Shown here: positions 37,954 through 49,170 of the stretch, piece after piece | How the letters are laid out: every line of letters begins with the position of its first letter | Numbering within the stretch: position 1 is the first letter of the stretch | Origin: Ctena decussata | Taxonomy: Eukaryota; Mollusca; Bivalvia; Lucinida; Lucinidae | DNA length: 64,000 nucleotides | Assembly (NCBI GenBank): GCA_963989385.1 | Contig: OZ022503.1 | Location: 70,406,123 to 70,470,122, forward strand | Reading direction: 5' to 3' | Notes under the pieces: generated by a model | Databases searched by the model: none | The model's input: only the letters and a program-made list of their open reading frames with translations | What the model was told of the DNA's origin: nothing | Made by a program: the position numbers and the translations under genes

Positions 37954-38186
37954 AAAGGTGTATGGGTACACCACCACATTTTTGTACCATTTTTTCAAAG
38001 GGATGTAACTTGTGACATTTTTCTGTTTGCTCCCCTATACAAGAAAACCTTCCAGACTGGATCTACTCATAAAAAAAGAATTAGCTCCTAAAGGAACAAA
38101 TTCTTTCCTTTAAGAGTTGCTCCCAATTGACAAGGGAGGCAAACATGAAAATGGCAGAGTTGCCTCCCCTGAAAGTTTACCCATTT
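37954..38186. mobile_element. MITE, GTGTATGGGTACA family, adjoining a 3' splice site
   Basis: AAAGGTGTATGGGTACACCA at the left and GAAAGTTTACCCATTTATA at the right are inverted ends. The core AAAGAATTAGCTCC / AAAGGAACAAATTCTTTCC is a hairpin. The right end is about 19 bp before the short C-terminal exon. Confidence 0.75.
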
Positions 38187-38205
38187 ATATTTATTTATAT
38201 TTCAG

Positions 38206-38283
38206 GAAGCAAGAGGATTAGTTGCTAAAGCATACCAACACACAGAGAAAGTGCTCACAGATAACAAAGATAAACTACAGCTG
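38206..38283 (+). CDS. SPG7: Paraplegin exon: C-terminal protease helix
   Basis: This short exon of 26 codons encodes EARGLVAKAYQHTEKVLTDN and KDKLQL, a helical stretch near the end of the M41 domain (human paraplegin has a similar EARLLVAKAYRHTEKVL segment). The acceptor is TTTATATTTCAG and the donor CTG|GTAAGA. The upstream MITE ends about 19 bp before the exon. The donor is followed within about 10 bp by a 12-copy minisatellite whose units contain TACAG and GGTAAACT words, so this splice site sits beside many look-alikes. Confidence 0.93.
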
Positions 38284-38290
38284 GTAAGAT

Positions 38291-38690
38291 CTTTTTCCTA
38301 CAGTTCTATGGTAAACTGAGGTGTTTTTCCTACAGCTCTATGGTAAACTGTGGTTGTTTTTCCTACAGTTCTATGGTAAACTGTGGGTGTTTTTCCTACA
38401 GTTCTATGGTAAACTGAGGGTGTTTTTCCTACAGTTCTATGGTAAACTGAGGGTGTTTTTCCTACAGCTCTATGGTAAACTGTGGGTGTTTTTCCTACAG
38501 TTCTATGGTAAACTGTGGGTGTTTTTCCAACAGTTCTGTGGTAAACTGTGGGTGTTTTTCCAACAGTTCTGTGGTAAACTGTGGGTGTTTTTCCTGCAGT
38601 TCTATGGTAAACTGTGGGTGCTTTTCCTACAGTTCTGTGGTAAACTGTGGGTATTTTTTCCTACAGTTCTATGGTAAACTGTGGGTGTTT
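38291..38690 (+). repeat. 33-bp minisatellite with splice-like words
   Basis: Twelve copies with spacings 32, 33 (nine times), 33 and 34 bp; CAG positions run 38301, 38333, 38366 to 38664. Each unit carries TTTTTCC-ACAG (acceptor-like) and TGGTAAACT (donor-like). Because the unit is 33 bp, one frame is open and translates as FFLQFYGKLWV repeats, which I regard as incidental. The array starts within 10 bp of the authentic donor at 38284. Confidence 0.95.
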
Positions 38691-39204
38691 TGCATAATTT
38701 TTTTACTACCATATGGCTACACAAGCATACCTGCCATTGATTAAGCTTTCACAATAATTGTTATTCTACAACAGGTCAAATTTTTCTGTACCTTGAGATC
38801 TGAATTTAGTATACTTTTTACCCAAAACAGTTATGAAAAGTATACAGATAAAACAACTACAAATATGAAACTCGACATATTTATAGATAAAGATATAAAT
38901 TTTCTGTAATTTTTAAGTCTCTTATTTCCATTAGCAATTTGATTTTAGATCAACAGCCCAATTGGGAATCTGACATAGTTCTTTTCAATTAAAGATAGTT
39001 TTCCTATAAGTGGAATAGAAATGTTTGCTTTCCTCAGGAATCATGGATAGACCAGCAGTGAACCCTATGCCTACTTTCAGTTTCATTTTCTGAAAATAGA
39101 TAGTTTTGGCCACCTATGAATGATACTATGAAAGCACTATTTATAATATTCAGTACCATTTAGAACTAGACAACACAAACTTTTATTTTAAGAAATAGAT
39201 CAGC

Positions 39205-39421
39205 TCTAGCAGTGAATTGTTGAGTAATTATTCAATGTTTGGGGGTCAGTTGTAAAGTAGATCATATCAAGAGCGTGGAGCGTGAGTGATATATCTACTT
39301 ACAACTGACTGACAGTTGTAAAGTAGATCACATCACGAGCGCCGAGCGCAAGTAATATATCTACTTACAACTGACTGACAAACAGTGAATTATTACTCAA
39401 CAATTCAATGCTGGAGCTGAA
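39205..39421. mobile_element. Foldback MITE, CAGCTCTAGCAGTGAATTG
   Basis: Outer arms CAGCTCTAGCAGTGAATTGT and ACAATTCAATGCTGGAGCTG. The inside has two tandem hairpins each made of CAGTTGTAAAGTAGATCA and ATATCTACTTACAACTG. Confidence 0.75.
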
Positions 39422-39751
39422 CTTTTTAGATTCTAACCCTCAAAAAATACTGAAAAAGTATTCTTTTCGTTCAAATTCTCTCAACCTTCCTGCCAGTGGG
39501 TTCATGCTCCCACTAATATCATTAACTGTATCTAAGATAAATGTGCATTTTTATGGCGATTTTAGGAGGAAAAAGAGATGTTGCACAGTCAGTGTCTCAG
39601 AATGTCACAAAATCACATCAGTGATTGCCAGTGACATCAGCAATTAGACTGAAACACGGAAACTTTCCCTTGCTTCTATAGGCTCATTATGTTAGAATGC
39701 TGGGCAAATATAAAATTGGCAGAGTTGCTTCTCTTGAAAGAATACCCATTT

Positions 39752-39988
39752 GAGCCACGACACGGGAAAACCAACAATGTGGTTGTGCGCCTAGCACAGA
39801 CTCAGATCAGCCTGGGCATCCTCCCAGTTTGACCAGACTCTTTGTAAAGTGTTCAAAGGGTAGCTAAGGGTCTATGCTACCTCCATGCGGACAGCGAAGA
39901 CTCTGATCAGACTGGGCAGATGCCCAGGCTGATCTGAGTCTGCGCTGGGCGCACAACCACTTTGTTGGTTTTGTTGTGTTGCGACTCA
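39752..39988. mobile_element. Foldback MITE, GAGCCGCGACACGAG family
   Basis: Full-length copy (GAGCCACGACACGGGAAAAC to GTTGTGTTGCGACTC). It sits directly after a TACCCATTT end of another MITE family (39690-39750). Confidence 0.82.
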
Positions 39989-40178
39989 TTTACCTAAAAG
40001 CTTAAAACTGGGTTGATTACTCTGAGTACTTCATCCAACTTTTCATTTATAAGAAATACAATTAGAACTTGACACTGGAGAATTAGTGAGACTCAAAGAC
40101 CTTACAGGAATTAGCTGCAACAAAGACAAAAGAAAGTACAGTTTATCTGACTTAGTGAGTCATGGTCATGGTCAGTAG

Positions 40179-40469
<291 letters not shown>

Positions 40470-40619
40470 TAGCATGACAATATGATTCTAGAATGGATTC
40501 TATGATACAATTCAGTCTTTCAGTATTGCAGATGTAAATGAAACAGTGAATTAATGTACTTGAGAAGTACTACCCTATTTATTTGCTTATAAAACTGTTT
40601 TAACCCCCCTCACAAAACA

Positions 40620-40690
40620 ACATAAAAACCAAGATCTATCATACAAGATGGGTCTAGATTTTTGGTATTATTGGGGAAAGAAAACAAAAA
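40620..40690. repeat. Palindromic element, AGATCTATCATACAAGATGG
   Basis: A diverged member of the CTAGATCCATCTT family, in the 3' flank of SPG7 and possibly inside its 3' UTR. Confidence 0.5.
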
Positions 40691-40777
40691 CATAGTGGAA
40701 GTAATATGACTAAAATATTTAGTGTCATTTTGGAGGTGGGACTCCTTACCCCCACATGCCCACCCATCTTACAGCTA

Positions 40778-40783
40778 AATAAA
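40778..40783 (+). promoter_or_regulatory. Candidate polyadenylation signal
   Basis: An AATAAA hexamer lies about 310 nt after the paraplegin stop codon, before the SINE at 40845. It is the first canonical hexamer I noticed downstream of the stop. AT-rich sequence gives many chance hexamers, so this is only a candidate 3' end. Confidence 0.3.
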
Positions 40784-40819
40784 TATGACATTTGTATTTT
40801 GTATACAAATTTCATTTTA

Positions 40820-41103
40820 TACATTAACCATTCCACTGTTAATAAGGAGCCCCAGTAGCTCCATAGGTTAAGCGCTGGCCAGCTGATGTAGCGGTACTGG
40901 GTTCAAGCCCTGCTTGAGGTGGGAATCTTCAATCTTAAAAGGGGTTCCATTGCACACAGCCTTTCATTATTACCCACACATCGTCCTGATATGACTGAAA
41001 TACTGTTAAAAAGAATGTAAAATCACAAGTCATCCATCCATCAGTCCATTGTTAATACCAGTCTGTATATGACAGACTGATATTAATAGTGGAACAGTAT
41101 TAA
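40820..41103. repeat. Palindrome split by a SINE
   Basis: TTCCACTGTTAATA at the left is inverse to TATTAATAGTGGAA at about 41083-41097, and CCAGTCTGTATATGACAGACTG forms the old centre. The SINE at 40845 has been inserted into the left arm. Confidence 0.7.
40845..41045 (+). mobile_element. tRNA-derived SINE with target-site duplication
   Basis: The tRNA-like head has a box A-like segment and box B GGTTCAAGCCC, followed by the same body as 27948 (TTCCATTGCACACAGCC). It is flanked by CCACTGTTAATA (40833-40844) and CCATTGTTAATA (41046-41057), a 12-bp duplication with one mismatch, which supports insertion by retrotransposition. Confidence 0.85.
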
Positions 41104-41104
41104 A

Positions 41105-41505
41105 AGTAGTTTCAGTGAAATTAACAGCAAATTGGTAGCATGGAATTTTTCGTAAAAGTATTTGCCCTTGTGGACTAAATTGAGTGAAACAGTGACTTCA
41201 TTTTGTAAATAGTATGTTCTCACTGACTGGAATTGAGTGAAATAGTGACTTGGACTTTCTGTACTGTACGTCATGAGTAAAATAAAGACATGCAGTTTGT
41301 ATACTGTATGTCCTTGCTGACCGGAATTGAGTGAAATAGTGACTTGCACTTTTTGTATTGTACGTCATGTGTGAAATAGTGACATGCAGTTTGTGTACTG
41401 CATGTCCTTGCTGACTGAAATTGAGTGAATCAGTGACCTTCAATTTGTGTACTGTTTGTCCTGGCTGATAGATATTGACTGTGAATTGATATTTGAAAAC
41501 CAAAG
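41105..41505. repeat. Tandem repeat, TGACTGGAATTGAGTGAAAT
   Basis: About six to seven units of ~58-60 bp sharing TTGAGTGAAATAGTGACTT and GTACTGTATGTCC. It follows directly on the split palindrome. Confidence 0.75.
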
Positions 41506-41534
41506 ACTTCTGAAAGAAACAATTTTCAAAAGTA

Positions 41535-41906
41535 CTGTATACATGGTAATTTTCGCGGTGTTCTATTTTTCGTGGTATTTCGCCGTCACTTAGAAACCGC
41601 GAACATCAAGATCTCGAAAAATTTCCTGTTTCTTACAAAGTGTTTTCTGTAGACACAGTGTTCATATATTATGTTTGTGTTTGCTTCGGTAGTTGCTGGT
41701 ACTTTTCACTTGAGCCAGTTCTTTCATTAACCTGCGGCGGCCCTGCCGCAGGTTAATGAAAGAACTGACTCAAGTGAAAAAGAAATAGTTTTGCTTTTTG
41801 AGCATGTTGCTAACCGCAAAAATTAAAAATCGCATTAATTGATATTTATGTTTTTTACCCTTAACCGCGAAAATTTGAACCTGCGAAAATTACGGCTTAT
41901 ACGGTA
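41535..41906. mobile_element. MITE with GGTAATTTTCGCGG ends
   Basis: GTATACATGGTAATTTTCGCGG at the left is inverse to CGCGAAAATTACGGCTTATAC at the right. A separate strong hairpin with CATTAACCTGCGGCGG...CCGCAGGTTAATG arms (about 41700-41785) sits inside. Confidence 0.75.
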
Positions 41907-41949
41907 GTTCATTGTTATTTTTAATATATTATATGTACAGAGCCCTAGG

Positions 41950-42170
41950 TATTAAAAGTGTATGGATATGCCACATTGATTCAGCTGTTATATTTGCAGG
42001 GTAGATAACTTTAACTGAATGGCATTTGCTTCACTGCTGGTTGGTTCCCATTTTCAGTGGGCTCCTCTTGTAGGACAGAATTTACTCTTTAGGAGTAGCC
42101 TCTATATGAGAAAGGAGGCAAATTCTATTAAGAGTGATCACTCTGGAAGGTGTGTCCTAGCACCTTAAAG
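41950..42170. mobile_element. MITE, GTGTATGGATATG family (degraded)
   Basis: TAAAAGTGTATGGATATGCC and AAGGTGTGTCCTAGCACCTTA are degraded forms of the GAATGGGTACA-type ends. Confidence 0.5.
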
Positions 42171-42364
42171 CCAGACTGTCAGAGATGAAAATCAAGCTGT
42201 TCTTGTTTTCCTCTATAAAACATATGTGGTGTGACCTCATTAGAATTACTTCAAGAGGCTGCTACATGAGGATATGAACTTTATTACTGTATTTATTCAG
42301 CAATAAAATGAGCTTTCCTCTCTCTAGAATGACCCCAAATATCTAAGTCCAATGAAATTTTCCT

Positions 42365-42540
42365 ATAAGATGGGGTTTTCCTTTTAAAACAGTCCTGAAA
42401 ATCTAGATCCATCTTTTTAAATGGATCTAGATTTTCAGAATTGTTTTAGAAGGTGGAACCAGATTTTCAGGATTGTTGTAGAAGGGAGAAACTCGTATAG
42501 ATTTTTTGGATTGTTTTTGATGGGAAAAACCTCCATCTTT
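42365..42540. repeat. Palindromic element, AGATCCATCTTTTTAAATGG
   Basis: TGAAAATCTAGATCCATC and its inverse, with the arm AGATTTTCAGGATTGTTGTAG recurring further right. Confidence 0.7.
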
Positions 42541-42652
42541 TATCTGAAGAAATATGGTATGCCAGCTGTAATGACTCAGATTAGCCTGTGCATAATGAAG
42601 ACTTTTGTTAGAGTCTTTGTTCTTTACTATATTGATTTCTTCAGATTCATAG

Positions 42653-42830
42653 ACAGGAGAACTTCAATGGCTCGAACAGGCTTGGGACCATGAAAATTAA
42701 TTCCTGCCAAAGTTAGTTCCAGCCATCCAGAGTTAGTTTCTATATAAACTGAATTCTAGGGACCCAAGAATGAATTCTAGCCAGGCATGGTAAACGAGCC
42801 ATCAGGGTTCGAGCCACTGAAGTTCTACTG
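42653..42830. mobile_element. Tigger/pogo-like MITE, inverse orientation
   Basis: ACAGGAGAACTTCAATGGCT to GCCACTGAAGTTCTACTG with the same interior as 9039 in inverse order (CTTGGGACCATGAAAATTAA). Confidence 0.72.
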
Positions 42831-42946
42831 TAGTTTTTTCATATGACCGTAGAAGACTCTGATTACAATTGGTGTATGCGCTCGCTCATCTGAGTCCTTA
42901 CTGTTTTCAGATGCTGTGAAGCCCCTATTCTGTCTTGTTCCAGCTG

Positions 42947-43112
42947 TTAGTGAGTGAGTGAACTCGGGGTTTAACGTCCCACCAACAACGAGGTCATATG
43001 GAGACGGGACCTTGGTTTAAAGTCTCATCAGAAAGACCGGAGAAGCGGGGGATCGAACTTGCGACCCCTGGATTGGTAGTCTGGAGTGTTATCCACTACA
43101 CTACAGCCGCTC
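42947..43112 (-). mobile_element. SINE with tRNA-like head, 13-bp target duplication
   Basis: On the minus strand the element starts with a tRNA-like head: box A-like GTAGTGTAGTGGATAAC and box B-like GGTCGCAAGTTCGATCCCC. On the plus strand its far end reads AGTGAGTGAGTG...GGGTTTAACGTCCC...GGTCATATGGAGACGGG, similar to what I recall of the MetaSINE domain found in molluscs. CTTGTTCCAGCTG is perfectly duplicated at 42934-42946 and 43113-43125. Confidence 0.88.
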
Positions 43113-43234
43113 CTTGTTCCAGCTGAATTTTTTTCTAGACAGTAAATACTTCTATCATGGAAAAAAAAAGAATCATCATAACGCTTAATTTTTTTGTTAA
43201 TTAGTAATGTTGTTATGTCCAAATGAAAATCATT

Positions 43235-43412
43235 CTGGAAGCAGCTCTGCCATTAAAGTTTTTGCTTCCCTTTTCAAAGGGGGCCAACACTTAAAGGAAA
43301 GAATTTGCTCCTCTGGGAGCAAATTCTTTCTTTTAAGTGTTGGCCTCTTTTGGAAGAGTTTTATCACCCAGGAAAGCAAACAGGAAGTCATAGTAGTTGT
43401 TTCTCTGTGTGA
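43235..43412. mobile_element. MITE, AAAGGAAAGAATTTGCTCC family
   Basis: A core palindrome at 43285-43345 (ACTTAAAGGAAAGAATTTGC / inverse) with flanking GCCATTAAAGTTTTTGCTTCC and GAAAGCAAACAGGAAGTC. Confidence 0.65.
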
Positions 43413-43634
43413 AAATGCCTGAAAAACATGGACCCTACCATGCCCAGACTACCATACGGACATGCACAGTGTGGGTCAGTGCTTGCATACCATATTTATT
43501 GAAGGAACAAATTTCATTTTTCAGAGGTTAATTGCATGCAAAGTGAATGAACTGCAAAGGGGTTCATTTAAACTTTGTTAGTGACCCAGTGTAGTTTACA
43601 CTTTCCTAAACATCAAATTAGTTTATTGCATATA

Positions 43635-44706
43635 TTATCCCCCGCCGAAGGCAGAGGGGTATAGTTTTCTCCATGTCCGTCCGTCCTTCTGTCTGTCCGT
43701 CCAGAGCCATAACTAGGTAGCCACTGGACGGAATTTCATGAAACTTAAAATAAATATATATCACTATAACGCGCTGATGCAGGTGAAGTTTCATCAGACT
43801 GGCTTCAGTAATGCATGAGTTATTGCCCTTTAATGGACTTAAAATTAATAAAATGAGTCATAACTAAGTAACCAAATATCAAAACTTCATGAAACTTAAA
43901 CTGAATATGCATCACCATAACACGGTTATGCACATGAAGTTTCATCAGAAGGGCATCAGTAGTGCATGAGTTATTGCCCTTTAATGGATTTAAAATAAAT
44001 AAAATGAGTCATAACTAAGTAACCAATTATCAAAACCTCATGAAACTTAAACTGAATATGTATCACCATAATGTGGTTATGCACATAAAATTTCCTCAGA
44101 AGGGCATCAGTAGTGCATGAGTTATTGCCCTTGAATCAATTTATGGTTGATAAATTTAGCAGTAACTAAGTAATCAATGAATAGAATTCTATTAAACTTA
44201 TACCAAATATGTATCACCATATCACATTGGTGCATCTTATGTTTTGTCGGAATTGCTTGAGTAAGCAATGAGTTATTGCCCTTGAATTGGTTTAAAATAA
44301 ACAAATTGAGTCATAACTAAGTATCCAATAAATGGAATTTCATGAAACTTAAAATAATTAGGTACTGTCATGACACAGCAGTGCACATTAAGTTTTGTCA
44401 TAATTGCTGCATTAATGCATGATTTAATGCCCCTGAATGGATTAAAAATCCACAAATTAGCCATAACTTATGTATCGGTGAACAAAATTTCTTGAAACTG
44501 AATAAAAAATGTATCATCATTGTGCAGTGATGCTGAGACAAGTATAACAGCTTCAGCTTATATCTCACTTATCCCAGGGTTATTGCCCTTGATTTTATTT
44601 ACAATCCACAAGTTCAGCCGTAACTAAGTGATCAGTGAATGAAATTTTATGTAACTTAAAATAAACCATAAACAAATCAGGGCCACTTCGGCGGGGATAT
44701 AAATTC
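43635..44706 (+). mobile_element. Composite element, TTATCCCCCGCCGAAG family
   Basis: Head TTATCCCCCGCCGAAGGCAG, short (TCCG/TCTG)n, six units of ~152 bp (GAGTTATTGCCCTTTAATGG, AGTCATAACTAAGTAACCAA), tail CTTCGGCGGGGATATAA inverse to the head. Confidence 0.82.
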
Positions 44707-44709
44707 ACC

Positions 44710-45865
44710 AAATTTGCTTGTTTATATTCATTTCAATCAAAACCTTGATGAAAAATCTTATATAAGCACTGAAATTGAACCTGTCTAGTAAAACATTAAC
44801 AGCCGAACAGCATCAATTGTGTCATGATGTCACTAACATCCAATCAGATTGTAGAGGACCATGGTTTATTTTGATGTCATTTAAAGTCGTGATGTCTCGT
44901 GGCTCTTGTAATTTTAAGAAATACGCTATTTGCTCTTCCTTATTTACTTTGCTGGTCCTGGCTCAGCTATTCTTTCAGCATGGTTTGATGGGTTAAGCTG
45001 AGTGGGCTGATCACTCTGAAAGTTCTGCAAAAAGGGATTTCAGAAATAAAACTGAAAACATTCTTATAATGATCAGTTTAATACAACGTTCAAAATATCT
45101 TTCACAGGTATTTCTCTAGCTTAAGACTGAAGCTCTTTATGCCAATTAATTGCTCACTTTAAAAAATGTGGGAAAAAGTTTTTTTCTGGGGAAAATTTTC
45201 TACATTTCAGAACAAATTACTAGCTATGGGCACTTGGATAAAGAGTTTCAGTCTACCAGCACAACTGATATTTTAATGTGAAAAAAATCATGAAATTTTT
45301 GTGCAAGGTAACCAGTTCTTTAATAATTCTGCCGATTTTTATTATAGTTTGGTTGATGTGGTAATAGACAAAGTGTATTGGAACCCCATAACCACTTCCT
45401 GCTAATTTCTGTAATCATCTTTTGAGTTTGGACAAGAGTCCAATTGTTCTGTCAGATATTATATAAAGTTGTTGCCTGAATGACCAGAGTGAAGACTCTG
45501 ATCAAACTGCTTCGGTATGAACAGTCTGATTTTAGTCTACACTGTTTGCTGTGGTATGTCTGTCCTAATTCATAGGGTTTTATGATACCTATTGTCGTTC
45601 GGGTCTAGCATTCTAACGTAATGTTATCTTCATGCCCATTTATGCCCATTTAATACCACTGTCAATAAAGCTAATGGTTTATATCTAAATACTGGTGGAC
45701 GAACCATGCATTCTTTGTACCGACAAATTAAGCATGCTCCATCACTAACTTCACCAATATGAGTTGAGATACTACAGTATGTTTTCCAGTATTAATTCTT
45801 TGCAAATATACAATCATGAGCTTACTTTAGACTTTTGTCTCACCTGGCACTAGCAAACCACACAT
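44710..45865. other. No gene recognised
   Basis: Unique-looking sequence. The open frame at 44775-44996 has no recognisable motif. A degraded GATCAGACTGCT-type palindrome lies near 45483-45565. Confidence 0.45.
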
Positions 45866-45867
45866 AT

Positions 45868-46104
45868 GAGCCACTACATGACAAAACCAACAAAGTGGTT
45901 GTGCACCCAGCCCAGAATCAGATCAGCCTGGGCATCCACCCAGTCTGATCAGACTCTTTGCTTAGTGCTTAAAGGGTAGCTAAGGGTCTAAGCTACCTGT
46001 ATGCGAACAGCGAAGACTCTGATCAGACTGGCTGGATGCCCAGGCTGATCTGAGTCTTTGCTGGATGCACAACCACTTTGTTGGTTTTGTCATTTCGTGG
46101 CTCA
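45868..46104. mobile_element. Foldback MITE, GAGCCGCGACACGAG family
   Basis: GAGCCACTACATGACAAAAC to GTCATTTCGTGGCTC, flanked by ATAT on both sides. The minus-strand open frame through it (QRLRSAWASSQSDQSLRC) is translated repeat, not a gene. Confidence 0.82.
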
Positions 46105-46105
46105 T

Positions 46106-46890
46106 ATGTATTACTTTTCCGGTGTCAGTGGCAGCAGAAACTTTGCATTGAGTTTCTGGTTTAGATTTGTTTTTTGACAGAGCGCAGACAGGTGAGACAC
46201 CGCATTTTGCAGATTTCTTGTTCATAAATTTCAATCTCTGAGTATATGAAATAGAACAGTAAAACAAATTGGCAGGTGTGTAACATTTTGGAACATGAAG
46301 ACTAAGCAGAAAATTGCAAGTATTCATGTTTCTTAAAGGCATGTGTGCTTTGATAGTAGAACAGACGCCTTGATTTTTTTTCTAATTCTTATTTCTAACA
46401 CTTACTCTCTTACTGTTTATGTTACCTTATGGACTTCTCTGGACTTACCCATTCATGTATTAAAGGGATGTTCTACTTGATGTTCTAAATAAAGAAAATT
46501 TAATTGCAAACATTGCTGATCTTGGTCTACAATGATAGCGAAAAATCACTGTACATTTCCCGCAGGCTTATGGTTATAACAAAAGACACTACCTTGGACA
46601 AAAAGAGCTGTTGACAGTGGTGCATTTTACATTTTGAATTAAAAAACAGAGAAGATTTAAATTTCATAAAATGTTAGAATTAACTTCAAAATGACAAAGA
46701 TATGCATCACATTTATGACATTCTTCTTTATTATTTTTTTTCATATGTATAGAACTGGCTACCCTGCTTACAGGACTGACAGATCATTTGAGAGGGTGAA
46801 CTCTTATTAATTTGAGCTCAGTTGTTTATCGTTATTCAAAGATTCATTAAGTCTTCCAGTACACATAAAATCTAGTGTGCTTATATTTTT
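46106..46890. other. No gene recognised
   Basis: AT-rich sequence with an AATAAAG hexamer near 46490. No repeat family recognised. Confidence 0.4.
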
Positions 46891-49073
46891 AGCTCACCTG
46901 AGCCAGAGGCTCCGGGGGAGCTTTTAGTATGGTCAGGCTCCGTCGTCCGTCGTCGTCCGTCGTCCGTCCGTCCGTCCGTCCGTCCGTCCGTCCGTCGTCC
47001 GTCCGTCAACAATTTCAAACAACTTCTCCTCTGAAACCGCTGGGCCAATTGTAACCAAATTTCATATGTAGCCTCCTGGGACCTTAGGAACGAAAAGTTG
47101 TTCAAACGGTCCTGGTCACATGACCAACATGGCCGCCATGCCCATATATGGTAAAAACCTAAAAAAATCTTCTTCTCCAGAACCAGTAGGCCGATGGCTT
47201 TGAAACTTGGTATGTAGCATCGGGTACGCGAGTACTACCAAGATTGTTCAAATTATGACCTTAGGTTGACCTTGACCTTTTTTACGGTAAGGTCAAATTT
47301 TCTTCCTTGTGCTTTTCTGTGGCAAAATGCTAGAACATAAGATATCTTGGAAACTATTGAAAATTTTGGGCTAAAAATTGGTATCTACAGTCATCTTAAT
47401 TAGTACATGAAGATTTATGAGTACAAGAGGTCAAGGTCATTCTTTGACCTTTGACCCAGAACTCTCATATTTTGACAATTCCAAACAATCTCCTCAAAAG
47501 CCCTTGGCCAATTGAAACCAAATTTCATAAAGGGCCTCCAGGAGTTGAGGGAGCAAAAAAATATTCATACGGTCCAGGTCACATGACCAATATGGCTGCC
47601 ACGCCCATATATGGTAAAAACCTTTGAAAATCTTCTTCTCCAGAACCAATTGACCGATGGCCTTGAAACTTGGTATGTAGCTTTGGGTACTCGGGTACTA
47701 TCAAGATTGTTCAAATTATGACCTTTGGTTGACCTTGATCTTTTTTACGGCAAGGTCAAATATGGGAAAATGCTAGAACATAAGATTTCATAGAAAGTTT
47801 GGAAGATTTATGCCTAAAAATTGGTATATACACTTATCTTAATGAGTACATTAAGATTTTTGAGTACAAGAGGTCAAGGTCATTCTTTGACCTTTGGCCC
47901 AGAACTCTCATATTTCGACAATATCAAACAATCACCTCAAAAGCAACTGAGCCAATTGTAACCTAATTTCATATAGAGCCTCCAGGGGTTTGAGGGAATG
48001 AAAATGAGTTCAAACGGTCCAGGTCACATGACCAACATGGCTGCCAGGCTCCATATATGGTAAAAACCTTTAAAAATCTTCTTCTCCAGAACCAATTGAC
48101 CGATGGCCTTGAAACTTGGTATGTAGCTTTGGGTACTCGAGTACTATCAAGATTGTTCAAATTATGACCTTTGGTTGACCTTGATCTTTTTTACGGCAAG
48201 GTCAAATATGGGAAAATGCTAGAACATAAGATTTCATGGAAAGTTTTGAAGATTTATGCCTAAAAATTGTATATACACTTATCTTAATGAGTACATGAAG
48301 ATTTTTGAGTACAAGAGGTCAAGGTCATTCTTTGACCTTTGACCCAGAACTCTCATATTTCGACAATATCAAACAATCTCCTCAAAAGCAACTGAGCCAA
48401 TTGTAACCAAATTTCATATAGAGCCTCCAGGGGTTTGAGGGAATGAAAATTAGTTCAAACGGTCCAGGTCACATGACCAACATGGCTGCCAGGCTCCATA
48501 TATGGTAAAAACCTTTAAAAAATCTTCTTCTCCAGAACCAATTGACCGATGGCCTTGAAGCTTGGTATGTAGCATTGGGATCTCCAGTACTATCTAGATT
48601 GTTCTAAATGATGACCTTGGGTTGACCTTGACTATTTTACGGCAAGGTCAAATGTGGGAAAATGCTAGAACATAAGATTTCATGGAAAGTTTTGAAGATT
48701 TATGCCTAAAAATTGATATCTACTGTCATCTTAATGAGTACATGAAGATTTTTGAGTACAAGAGATCAAGGTCATTCTTTGACTTTTGACCCAGAACTCT
48801 GTCATTTTGACAATATCAAACCATCTCCTCAAAAGCCCCTGGGCCAGTTTTGAAACCAAACTTCATATAGAGCCTCCAGGGGGTTGAGGGAAAGAAAAAA
48901 TTTTCAAATGTCCAGGTCACATGACCAACATGTCCTCCATGCCCATATATGGTTAAAACCTTTAAAAATCTTTTTCACCCGAACCAGTTGACCGATGGCC
49001 TTAGAGTAACTTACCCTAGAGTACTGAGGCTGAATGGACTCGGGTGAGCTACAGGACCAATGGTCCTCTTGTT
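46891..49073 (+). mobile_element. Composite element, AGCTCACCTGAGC family
   Basis: Head AGCTCACCTGAGCCAGAGGC, long (TCCG)n at 46940-47005, then four to five units of ~420 bp (GGTCACATGACCAACATGGC, TTGACCGATGGCCTTGAAAC, GAGGTCAAGGTCATTCTTTG). Tail GGGTGAGCTACAGGACCAAT, hairpin GGACCAATGGTCC and CTTG. Confidence 0.82.
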
Positions 49074-49170
49074 TGCTAATACGATTCAGAGGAGCTATTG
49101 CACTGAGGCTCCTCACTCACAATTTTTGGCAAAAATAGTGCCTCTAACTTTTTGAATAACTTGGCACCAT

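Noticed and set aside
38321..38744. Open frames encoding FFLQFYGKLWV and VNCGCFS repeats
   Set aside because: They are translations of the 33-bp minisatellite; a period divisible by three keeps frames open by itself, and the array lies in an intron.
45980..46342. 120-codon minus-strand open frame
   Set aside because: Half of it is the translated foldback MITE at 45868-46104; the rest has no protein-like motif or splice support.
47100..48560. Hammerhead-like words TTGACCGATGGCC...GAAAC in the 46891 element
   Set aside because: The core CUGANGA is not met and no stem II can form between the words.
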